Source: Bacteriovoracaceae bacterium UBA6153
GTDB taxonomy: Bacteria > Bdellovibrionota > Bacteriovoracia > Bacteriovoracales > Bacteriovoracaceae
DNA: 64,000 nucleotides
NCBI GenBank assembly: GCA_002428265.1
Contig: DIUR01000033.1
Location: 496,001 to 560,000 of the forward strand
Direction of reading: 5' to 3'
Positions 55,835 to 63,618 of the stretch are shown here, one piece after another. The notes under the pieces are model-generated. The model made no database searches. It saw nothing but the letters and a program-made list of their open reading frames with translations, and had not been told where the DNA came from. Numbering within the stretch: position 1 is the first letter of the stretch; the number at the start of each line of letters is the position of its first letter. The position numbers and the translations under genes were made by a program.

Positions 55835-57049
55835 TTACTTTGTTAAATAGAACTGATAAACACTGATCTTCTCTGCCTCAAATCCACCTTGGCAGTACTT
55901 CAGATAGAATCTCCATGTGCGTATAAATTTCTCATCAAAGCCCATGGTTCTGACTTGATCTAGTGACTCGTTAAAGTTTTGCTCCCACAGATCTAAAGTA
56001 CGTCCATAATCCTTGCCAAATTCTATTAGACCAATAGTTTTTAAACCATTTTTCGCCGCTGTTTTTTTAAAAACGTCCACAGAAGGAAGCATTCCTCCCG
56101 GAAAAATATACTGCTGGATAAAATCGGTTCCTCTGCTATAAGAACTAAAGTCATGATTATTAATCGTAATTGATTGAATAATTATTTTTCCATCTTTTTT
56201 TAAAGCTGAGTTCAGAATGCTAAAATAAGTACTCCAATAATCAAGGCCTAAAGCTTCAAACATTTCAATTGAAACAATGTGGTCATATTTGTCCTTGATG
56301 TTTCGATAATCCATTAATTCAACATGGGCCAAGTCTGAAAATTTATCCAGACGCTTTTTAGCAAAATCAAACTGCTCTTTTGAAATAGTGATCCCTGTAA
56401 CCTTCACTCCCTTCTGAGCGGCATACTCCATGAAACCACCCCAGCCACAACCTACTTCTAAAATGTGATCACCATCTTTTAAGTTTAATTGATCCAGAAT
56501 ATTTTGATATTTTCTTTCTTGGGCCGAAAGCAAGCTAAGTCCTGGTTGATCAAACAAAGCACTTGAATAAGTCATCGTTTGATCCAACCATAGCTTATAA
56601 AAATCATTACCAAGATCATAATGCGAATGAATGTTCTTTTTGCTTCCCTTAACCGAATTTCTATTCATCAAATGCTTTAATCTATAAAAGATGATCTTAA
56701 AAAATGATCCCTTTATGACCTTTTCAAGCTGAACTTTATTATCTATCCCAAACTTTATAAGCTTATTGATATTATCGGCCTTCCAATGTCCAGCAATGTA
56801 TGACTCTCCTAAGCCGATATCACCCTTTAAAAATAATTCCTCACAAAACTTCCAGTCAAAAATTTTGAGAGAGACATACTCTCCATCTTGTTTCCCATTA
56901 AAATTTAAATAGTCCCCTTCAGGAGTTTCAACTGAGATAGACCCATATTCAATCTTGGATAGCATGGCCAAAAATAGTGTTGTCCATCTTGAAGTTGCAG
57001 CCTCTTTCTTCACAAGAACATTTTCTCCTCTATTCATATGTGACCTCAT
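55835..57049 (-). CDS. cyclopropane-fatty-acid synthase-like SAM methyltransferase
   Basis: 404 residues. An N-terminal lipid-binding region, then the SAM-binding fold: ILEVGCGWGGFMEYAAQKGVKVTGIT (motif I), SIEMFEALG, and IIQSITINNHDF. Members of this clade (CfaS-like with DUF1365 neighbours) methylate unsaturated phospholipid acyl chains and may give methyl, cyclopropane or furan-precursor fatty acids. Two starts are possible: the chosen one follows AAAGGAAAAAA, and a second ATG is four codons later. Overlaps DUF1365 by 20 bases. Confidence 0.92.
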   Translation of the reverse strand: MRSHMNRGENVLVKKEAATSRWTTLFLAMLSKIEYGSISVETPEGDYLNFNGKQDGEYVSLKIFDWKFCEELFLKGDIGLGESYIAGHWKADNINKLIKFGIDNKVQLEKVIKGSFFKIIFYRLKHLMNRNSVKGSKKNIHSHYDLGNDFYKLWLDQTMTYSSALFDQPGLSLLSAQERKYQNILDQLNLKDGDHILEVGCGWGGFMEYAAQKGVKVTGITISKEQFDFAKKRLDKFSDLAHVELMDYRNIKDKYDHIVSIEMFEALGLDYWSTYFSILNSALKKDGKIIIQSITINNHDFSSYSRGTDFIQQYIFPGGMLPSVDVFKKTAAKNGLKTIGLIEFGKDYGRTLDLWEQNFNESLDQVRTMGFDEKFIRTWRFYLKYCQGGFEAEKISVYQFYLTK

Positions 57050-57761
57050 TTTTTTCCTTTTCTGGTTTAGAATAAAATTTTATTTTTTTTATAAAAAGTT
57101 TTAATGCCTGATAATGAATCAAGACAACGATAAATAATGTATAAAAAGGGTATTTGAAAAACAGCTTAAGAAGATTCTTATCAGTAAAATCAATTTCGAC
57201 TCCAGCAATACTTGTCATTAGCTGCAAGTGATCTTCAAAATGATAATCTATTTTGACTTTATTAGTTTTTCTAAAATCGAAAGAATAACCACCTTTTATT
57301 GGATAAAATGGTGAGACGTGAAAGTGTTTATTTAGAAGATTAATTTCTTCAGTCGGATTTTGGAGAATGACATAATTGTGAGACTCTCCAAATGTATTAT
57401 TCACTTCACATATAACTGCTAGTAGCTTTCCTTCTTCATAACAATACCAAAAGCTCACGGGGTTAAAAACATAACCCAAAACTCGAGGAAACGTTTGAAG
57501 TAAAATCTCACCTTTAAAATTCTGGACTCCTGATCTTTCTAAAATTCTTTGTGCCCATTTATAAAGCGATGAACCATCTCGATCGCCATGGTCTTTTTCG
57601 TAAAAAGAAAAAAGATTGAATTTGTTCACTCCAAAAATGGCAGATTTCAATTCATTTATTTCGTTTAGAGAAAACTTTATATAATACCCTGAATAAGAAA
57701 ATTCATTGATTTTTGGTAACAATCTTTTGTGATATATGTTGGCCTTAAATAATGCTTTCAT
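57030..57761 (-). CDS. DUF1365 protein
   Basis: 243 residues. Motifs typical of DUF1365: ANIYHKRLLPKINEFSYSGYYI at the N-terminus, VLGYVFNPVSFWYCYEEGKLLAVICEVNNTFGE in the middle and the FHVSPFYPIKGGYSF element. A C-terminal hydrophobic helix may anchor it. It is always near CFA-synthase-like and FAD-oxidoreductase genes, suggesting a shared acyl-lipid pathway. Four-base overlap with the FAD protein. Confidence 0.92.
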   Translation of the reverse strand: MKALFKANIYHKRLLPKINEFSYSGYYIKFSLNEINELKSAIFGVNKFNLFSFYEKDHGDRDGSSLYKWAQRILERSGVQNFKGEILLQTFPRVLGYVFNPVSFWYCYEEGKLLAVICEVNNTFGESHNYVILQNPTEEINLLNKHFHVSPFYPIKGGYSFDFRKTNKVKIDYHFEDHLQLMTSIAGVEIDFTDKNLLKLFFKYPFYTLFIVVLIHYQALKLFIKKIKFYSKPEKEKNEVTYE

Positions 57762-59044
57762 AAAACGTCTATCAACTCGGTATCTTGTCCTGAGTCTGCT
57801 AAAAATTTCTTTATGGCGATTTTTGTACTAAGTATGCCGTCTTCGTGAAACCCATAACGCATCCAAGCTCCAGAAAAATAGAGCCCGTGCCTTCCTTGGA
57901 ATAACTTTACTCTCTCCTGTGCGTCGATAGCTTCATTATTAAAAAGTGGGTGTTCGTAATCTATCACTTTGGCAATTTTATCCTGGGCAATATTAGTGAC
58001 AGGGTTCAGTGTCACGATAACTGATTTTTTAGTCGATAGCGGTTGAAGCTTATTAATCAAATAACTGACGGATACGGCATCATGAGTGTCCTGAGACTGA
58101 GTAGATAGATAATTCCATGCCGACCATGTTGACTTATTCTTAGGCAAGACGCTCTCATCAAAATGCAAGACGGCTTGATTCTTTTGATATTTAAAATGAG
58201 AAAGGCATTCTTTAATTTCGCTATCATCTATTTTTATAATTTTCAATGTCTCGGGTGGATGAGTGCAAAAAAAGCAGTAATCGAAAAGCTCTTCTCTTTT
58301 AGCAGTAACCAGCTTTAATTTCTCATTTTCACGACTGACCGATATGACTGGCTCGTCTAAATACTTACGCTCAATCTTTAACAATACTTTTTTTACATAT
58401 GAATGACACCCATTCAGTACTGTTTTCCATTGAGGACGGTCTGAGATCTGCAAGAGTCCATGGTTAGAACAAAAGGTTAAAAAAGTATAGGCCGGAAATT
58501 CAAGCATCTCATTTGTAGGAGATGACCAGATACAACCCCCCATTGGCAAAAGATACCAATCTTGAAAATCTTTAGAATAACCTTTTTGTTTGAGCAGATC
58601 GCCTAAAGTCAGTTCTATTTTTTGTTTTGATTCATTCAAGTAGCTTTTAGAATTTTTATTAAAGTGCAAAACTTCTTTTAAAAATCTATAAAATCTTGGA
58701 CTGAATAGATTTTTGAACTGAGCGAAGACAGTTAATAAATTTGCTCCTGCCCATACGATATTGTCACTCAATCTCATTACGCTAAAGCTCATCTCTGATT
58801 GGTGAGTTTCTATCTCGAGTTCATTAAAAAAATCAATTAAATTGGGATAGGTTCTATTATTATGAACTAAAAAACCTGTATCGATAGGATGAACAACACC
58901 ATCAATATTTAATTCGACAGTGTTAGTATGACCTCCAAAATAATGCCCGGCCTCAAAAACAGAAACCTCGTACCCGAACTTATTCAAATAATGCGCGGCC
59001 GAGATACCTGCAATACCAGATCCTATTATTGCAATTCTTTTCAT
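57758..59044 (-). CDS. FAD-dependent amine-oxidase-type oxidoreductase of the CFAS-DUF1365 cluster
   Basis: 428 residues. Rossmann start IAIIGSGIAGISAAHYL, then EAGHYFGGHTNTV. HTNTV-x-L replaces the R-x-x-T-x2 seen in classical amine oxidases. The C-terminal FAD element is LYFSGAWMRYGFHEDGI. In such clusters it probably desaturates or oxidises an acyl chain. First gene of the seven-gene minus-strand cluster; the promoter region (59045-59229) contains two inverted repeats, at 59127-59142 and 59181-59210. Confidence 0.92.
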   Translation of the reverse strand: MKRIAIIGSGIAGISAAHYLNKFGYEVSVFEAGHYFGGHTNTVELNIDGVVHPIDTGFLVHNNRTYPNLIDFFNELEIETHQSEMSFSVMRLSDNIVWAGANLLTVFAQFKNLFSPRFYRFLKEVLHFNKNSKSYLNESKQKIELTLGDLLKQKGYSKDFQDWYLLPMGGCIWSSPTNEMLEFPAYTFLTFCSNHGLLQISDRPQWKTVLNGCHSYVKKVLLKIERKYLDEPVISVSRENEKLKLVTAKREELFDYCFFCTHPPETLKIIKIDDSEIKECLSHFKYQKNQAVLHFDESVLPKNKSTWSAWNYLSTQSQDTHDAVSVSYLINKLQPLSTKKSVIVTLNPVTNIAQDKIAKVIDYEHPLFNNEAIDAQERVKLFQGRHGLYFSGAWMRYGFHEDGILSTKIAIKKFLADSGQDTELIDVL

Positions 59045-59126
59045 TCAGTATCTCACTCTTACTTAGCATCAAGTGCTTAGTGATATGATTAATATGAATT
59101 ATAAGATGCCATAATTTTCTAAAAAC

Positions 59127-59210
59127 TCCACTTAAGAGTGGAATTGTACCCATGACAATGCTTTGACAGAGATCAATTCAGCACACTTCACTCAAATCAG
59201 CGAAGTGTGC
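59127..59210. repeat. two inverted repeats upstream of the lipid-modification cluster
   Basis: TCCACT-TAAG-AGTGGA (59127-59142) and GCACACTTC-N12-GAAGTGTGC (59181-59210), in the 185-base gap between a small secreted-protein gene and the FAD-oxidoreductase gene, both on the minus strand. Neither has a U run. They may be operators for the cluster or the 3' end of the preceding gene. Confidence 0.4.
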
Positions 59211-59229
59211 CGAACCTAATTGCTTAAAA

Positions 59230-59625
59230 TTATTTCTTAGTACAATCTAACACAACAGAGTTTCTATTTTGGACCATTGTGTATCTTGCGCCTTCTGCTG
59301 TTTTTGTAATAGCAAAAGATCCTTTAAGTTCATTTTTAAAGAAATTGTCGGCAACGATTTCTTTTTTAGCGTTACATTCTGCAACGTTTACTGAATCATC
59401 ATTACCTGACTTATGAGCTGTACCATCCACGATTAAATCCTGAGCATCTCCAGCGATACTGATTTTCACTGAATTTAGAGCAGAGTTCTTAGAAATTTTT
59501 AGTTCAAGCTCTTGACCTTGATACTTACATGAATAAGTTCCAATCAGCGATTTACAGTCTTCAAGGCCTCCAGCAAATGCCGACATTGATGTTAATAGCG
59601 CCAGGCCCATAATTAGCTTTTTCAT
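59230..59625 (-). CDS. small secreted protein of unknown function
   Basis: 131 residues, signal peptide 1-18 (ends AFA). Mature part with Cys in EDCKSL, YSCKYQ, ECNAKK and the final DCTKK, suggesting two disulfides in a beta-rich domain. No family recognised. A TATAAT (59702-59697 on this strand) may be its -10. Another of several small exported proteins in the window. Confidence 0.75.
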   Translation of the reverse strand: MKKLIMGLALLTSMSAFAGGLEDCKSLIGTYSCKYQGQELELKISKNSALNSVKISIAGDAQDLIVDGTAHKSGNDDSVNVAECNAKKEIVADNFFKNELKGSFAITKTAEGARYTMVQNRNSVVLDCTKK

Positions 59626-59756
59626 AAGATCTCCATTTTTAATTTATGGTCTAATCTTACTTAGTTTTTTCGAATCAATGAGATGCAGTTGAATTAATTA
59701 TAAGGTGGTGTCTAAGATTTAGACATAATTGCACCACCGCACAATTCATTAAAATC

Positions 59757-59786
59757 TTGTGAGTGCCTTTGCTCGTGCGCTATAAT
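59757..59786 (+). promoter_or_regulatory. sigma-70 promoter giving a leaderless MetRS-like mRNA
   Basis: TTGTGA-N18-TATAAT. The -10 ends seven bases before the A of the start codon at 59794, so the predicted start is at or within one base of the ATG. No Shine-Dalgarno is present. A double stem-loop (GGTGGTG...CACCACC, 59704-59738, with an inner GTCTAA/TTAGAC) lies just upstream. Confidence 0.6.
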
Positions 59787-59793
59787 AACGACC

Positions 59794-61722
59794 ATGAATA
59801 AACCACAATACACTCCTCCAACAGATGTTAAATCAGTCCTTCAACTCCTAAAGCGCCCAAAAACGGCAATCGTGACAGGTGGTATGCCTTACGCTAACGG
59901 GCCCTTGCACTTAGGTCACCTAGCTGGAGCAATCATTCCACCCGATATCATGGCCCGCTATATGCGTATGCTGATTGGTTCAAAGAACGTTTTATTCGTG
60001 AGTGGTAATGATGACCATGGATCAACTTCTGAAGCGTCTGCCCTTCAAGCTGGGATCCCCATCAGAGAGTTCATAGATCGCATTCACGATAAGCAAGTTG
60101 AGACAGTCACACGCTACGGTGTCTCATATGATATTTTTTCTGGAACTTCTCAACCAGATTGTTACCCTACTCATAAAGAAGTCTGTCAGGACTTTATGAA
60201 AAGACTTTGGAATAACAAAATGCTGGAGTCAAAAACGACGAAGCAATGGTTTGACCCAAAACTTAGCCGTTTCTTGCAAGATAGAAACGTCACTGGAAAA
60301 TGTCCCAATCCAAATTGTACAAATGAGAAGGCCTACAGTGACGAATGTGAAGTTTGTGGAACTCAATACGATCCGAGTGCATTGATCAATCCAAAATCTT
60401 CTTTGTCAGATGCCACTCCTGAGCTTCGAGACACAAAACACTTATGGATTGATATGTGGAAGGTCTCTGATCAACTCACTGACTGGATAAAATCAAAACA
60501 AAATAAATGGCGCAAGGGTGTCTTTAACGAGGTGTATGAGACAGTTCAACCTGCTCTACAATTTGATAATACTCATGAACCTACGTTTAAAGAAATACGT
60601 GCAACACTTCCAAAACATAAGTCTCGCTATGCTCCTGGGAAAAAAGTCGTTGTGCAATTTGAAACTCTGGCAGACTACGCTACGGGAAAGAGCGCCTTGG
60701 AAGAAAAAAGCATTCCATGCTCCCCTTTAGATGGCTGGGCCCATAGATCAATCACTCGTGATGTGACTTGGGGAGTTCCTGTCCCCGCTGAAATCGATCC
60801 TGAGATGAAAGATAAAACATTATATGTCTGGCCGGACTCCTTGATTGCTCCAATCTCATTTACAAAAGTGGCCTTGGCAAAACAAGGAAGAGATCCTAAA
60901 GAATGGGAGCGTTTCTGGAAAGACCCTGAAGCCCGCATTTTTCAATTCCTGGGTCAGGATAACGTTTACTTTTATGTACTAATGCAAGGGGCGATGTGGA
61001 TTGGCATTCGTGGTGCAGACACTCCTGATTACACTATGACAGATGTCTACTCTGTTTTCCATTTAATGGTTAACGGTGAAAAAATGAGTAAGTCACGTGG
61101 AAATTTTTATTCTGCAGATGAGCTGACGGCGGAGATGGGATACGACGCTGATCAAGTTAGATATTTCCTTTCAACATTAAGCCTTGCTGAAAAACAATCA
61201 AACTTCGACTTTGAAACTTTTAAAGAAAGAAATAAATTCTTAGCAGGCCCATTGAACGCTTCAATTGAAAAACCAATTTCAGCAGTACATTCAAAATTCG
61301 GCGGCGTTGTCCCTCAAGGAAAAGTCTTAGAAAAAGTTGAAAAAGAAACCATGAAGATCGTGCAGATGTATGTGAAGAACATGGAAAAAGCAGATCACAT
61401 CACCCTTCTTGGACAAATTGAAAACTACGCTCGCTTAGTAAACAGTTTATTCGTTCAGTACAAGCCTCATGATGATCGTCACGATGAGACAGAGCGCGCT
61501 GATGCTCTTTATTCATGTTTTTACATTCTAAAGAATCTGATGATCATGCTTCACCCATTTGTTCCGCAAACAATGGAAAAAGTACGCCAGTCCCTTAATC
61601 TTCCAGAAAGTGTTTTCTCTATCGATGAACTAGGTCTTCCAATTCCAGCAGGACACAAAATTGGCCAGAAACAACAGTTTTTTGCTGCTGTTGCTGGAGT
61701 CGACGTAGAGGAAAGTGTTTAA
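59794..61722 (+). CDS. divergent methionyl-tRNA synthetase-like protein
   Basis: 642 residues. Class-I synthetase with HLGH (39-42), zinc knuckle C170/C175/C185/C188 and KMSKS (430-434). By remembered alignment to E. coli MetRS, the amino-acid pocket is altered: Leu13->Met31, Ala256->Ser349, Pro257->Leu350, Tyr260->Pro353, Ile297->Asn390, His301->Tyr394. Only Asp52 (D73) and Trp253 (W346) remain. The anticodon-binding W461 region reads NSLFVQYKP, and a ~50-residue insert lies at ~240-315. Possible paralogue with another substrate, or a divergent sole MetRS. Leaderless promoter. Confidence 0.85.
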   Translation: MNKPQYTPPTDVKSVLQLLKRPKTAIVTGGMPYANGPLHLGHLAGAIIPPDIMARYMRMLIGSKNVLFVSGNDDHGSTSEASALQAGIPIREFIDRIHDKQVETVTRYGVSYDIFSGTSQPDCYPTHKEVCQDFMKRLWNNKMLESKTTKQWFDPKLSRFLQDRNVTGKCPNPNCTNEKAYSDECEVCGTQYDPSALINPKSSLSDATPELRDTKHLWIDMWKVSDQLTDWIKSKQNKWRKGVFNEVYETVQPALQFDNTHEPTFKEIRATLPKHKSRYAPGKKVVVQFETLADYATGKSALEEKSIPCSPLDGWAHRSITRDVTWGVPVPAEIDPEMKDKTLYVWPDSLIAPISFTKVALAKQGRDPKEWERFWKDPEARIFQFLGQDNVYFYVLMQGAMWIGIRGADTPDYTMTDVYSVFHLMVNGEKMSKSRGNFYSADELTAEMGYDADQVRYFLSTLSLAEKQSNFDFETFKERNKFLAGPLNASIEKPISAVHSKFGGVVPQGKVLEKVEKETMKIVQMYVKNMEKADHITLLGQIENYARLVNSLFVQYKPHDDRHDETERADALYSCFYILKNLMIMLHPFVPQTMEKVRQSLNLPESVFSIDELGLPIPAGHKIGQKQQFFAAVAGVDVEESV

Positions 61723-62244
61723 GGATCTGAAAAAATAAAAATGGGAACAAAAGTTGCTGAAGAATGCGGAGTTGTTCTTGCTGAAATAGTAGAAAATGTG
61801 TCAAGTGTAAGTACGATGGCCAGCGAAATTTCAAACGCAAGCTTAGAGCAATCTAAAGGCGTTCAAGAAATCACAAAAGCAATGGGACAATTAGATCAAG
61901 TCACTCAGACCAATTCTGCAACGTCGGAAGAAGCAGCAAGTGCAGCGGAAGAATTATCTGCACAGGCCGATTCACTTCAAAATCAGGTTCTCACTTTAGT
62001 TGCAGTTATCAATGGAACAAATGCTAAAGTTAGCACTTCAGGCCTCAATAACCACAACAAAGAAACTCTGAATAAAAAAGCACCTGTTAACACTTCAAAG
62101 GCCACAAATGTTATCCATATGACAAAATCAAGTAAAAAAAGTTCGTTCGCTGCTAAAGCTGTAGTGAAAACGGCACCTCCAATGAAAAAAGTATCCAGTG
62201 GAGATGTACCAAGTCATGAGCATCCAGGATTTGAAGAGGTTTAA
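61723..62244 (+). pseudogene. truncated chemoreceptor gene (C-terminal part only)
   Basis: In frame with the MetRS-like gene and separated by a single TAA, the sequence resumes as chemoreceptor: GSEKIKMGTKVAEECG, then EISNASLEQSKGVQEITKAMGQLDQVTQTN and EEAASAAEEL (second methylation helix). The sensor, membrane segments and signalling tip are missing, so it cannot be a normal receptor. A 167-residue ORF from ATG 61741 remains open; its Shine-Dalgarno AAGGA is 15 bases away, poor spacing. The C-terminus is a Lys/Ser-rich linker ending PGFEEV. It precedes cheR by three bases. Confidence 0.8.
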
Positions 62245-62247
62245 TCC

Positions 62248-63123
62248 TTGAAACTGATGGCCCCTGATGTTTCAATCTTTTCTTCTAAAGAAGAAAAATA
62301 TATGCAGGACGAGGATTTTGCCTACTTCCAGGCACTCGTCCTAAATATGACAGGTATATCTCTGGGAGAAAAAAAGCGCGATCTTTTACAGACGCGCTTA
62401 GGCCCCTATATTCGAGATAATAATTTCAAAAACTTTAGTGGGTATCGCCAGTATCTCAACACGCTTCCAAGTGATCACGCTGAATGGCAAAAACTGATTA
62501 ATCTCGTTACGACCAATAAAACAGATTTCTTCAGAGAGCCTGCTCATTTTGACTACATCGAAACCAACTTGATTCCCCAATGGATAAAGATGGGAAAAAA
62601 AGAAGTGCATATCTGGTCAGCAGCATGTTCTTCAGGCGAAGAGCCGTACACCCTTGCAATGTTTTTAGAAAGCAAACTTCCTAAAGATATAAAGTATAAA
62701 TTTTTTGCTTCTGATATAGATACTAACATTTTAGTGAAAGCACAAAATGGCGTTTACCCTCATTCAAAATATCATGAGATTCCAGAGGAATTTAAGAAAT
62801 CTGTTGATTTAGGAAGAGGTGTTGTTTCTGATTGGTTTAGAATCAAGAAAAACTTAAAGGACAATATCACTTTTGAGATCTATAATTTAATTGAAGACTC
62901 GATGCCTGGAAATCAACTTTTTGATCTCGTCCTCTGCCGAAATGTCATGATTTATTTCCCTAAAGAAATCATTAAAATTGTAGCAGACAAGATTTACCAA
63001 TCAACCACCAAAGAAGGCACCTTATTTATTGGACACTCTGAATCTCTTCAGGCCATAAAAAGTGGATGGTTGCCACATGCTCCTTCTGTTTATAAAAAAG
63101 TTGGGAAAGGTAAAAAAAGATGA
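62248..63123 (+). CDS. cheR: chemotaxis protein methyltransferase CheR
   Basis: 291 residues from a TTG with GAAGAGGT 7-8 bases upstream; ATG codons at 62257 and 62302 are alternatives. N-terminal CheR_N helical part, then the SAM-binding domain: NKTDFFREPAHF, WSAACSSGEEPYTLAM, NLIEDSMP, FDLVLCRNVMIYF. It methylates chemoreceptor glutamates. The preceding truncated receptor gene suggests an original mcp-cheR-cheD operon. Coupled ATGA to cheD. Confidence 0.96.
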   Translation: MKLMAPDVSIFSSKEEKYMQDEDFAYFQALVLNMTGISLGEKKRDLLQTRLGPYIRDNNFKNFSGYRQYLNTLPSDHAEWQKLINLVTTNKTDFFREPAHFDYIETNLIPQWIKMGKKEVHIWSAACSSGEEPYTLAMFLESKLPKDIKYKFFASDIDTNILVKAQNGVYPHSKYHEIPEEFKKSVDLGRGVVSDWFRIKKNLKDNITFEIYNLIEDSMPGNQLFDLVLCRNVMIYFPKEIIKIVADKIYQSTTKEGTLFIGHSESLQAIKSGWLPHAPSVYKKVGKGKKR

Positions 63124-63602
63124 TTGAAAAAATTCTTTGCCTTAATATAGGAGAGCTCATTGTGACAGGCGAAGATATTATTGTAAGCACGACATTAGGC
63201 TCTTGCGTCTCTATCTGTTTACATTCACCTGATAAAAAGACTTCTGGAATTATTCATTACGCACTTCCCTACTTTTTAAATAACAGCATGGAAGAAGATA
63301 ATCTTAAATACGGAGAAAGAGCAATTCCTATTTTAATTGAAGAAATGATAAAAGTTACAAAAAGAGAGGCCTCTACTCTAAAAGCAAAAATCATTGGCGG
63401 GTCTAATTGCTTTATTCGTGATTCAAAAGGAGGCTTAGATGATATTGGTGAAAAAAACACCTTGGTGGCAAAAGAGATTCTAAAGCAATACAAAATTGAA
63501 ATTGTTGGTGAAAACACTGGTGGAAAAGTTGGAAGAAAAGTCCTCTATCATTGTTTGGATGGAAGACTTCAAGTAGCTGCCCTAACACAGCTTGAGAATT
63601 GA
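63120..63602 (+). CDS. cheD: chemoreceptor glutamine deamidase CheD
   Basis: 160 residues. Active-site motif TTLGSCVSICL (catalytic Cys) and GIIHYALPYF (catalytic His), followed by the GGSNCF and GENTGGKVGRKV elements typical of CheD. It deamidates specific glutamines of receptors to methylatable glutamates and in other bacteria interacts with CheC. Overlaps cheR by four bases. Confidence 0.95.
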   Translation: MIEKILCLNIGELIVTGEDIIVSTTLGSCVSICLHSPDKKTSGIIHYALPYFLNNSMEEDNLKYGERAIPILIEEMIKVTKREASTLKAKIIGGSNCFIRDSKGGLDDIGEKNTLVAKEILKQYKIEIVGENTGGKVGRKVLYHCLDGRLQVAALTQLEN

Positions 63603-63618
63603 CATTAAGGAACCCATT

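Noticed and set aside
59181..59210. 9-bp stem-loop as intrinsic terminator of the small secreted-protein gene
   Set aside because: No U run on either strand; retained only as an inverted repeat.
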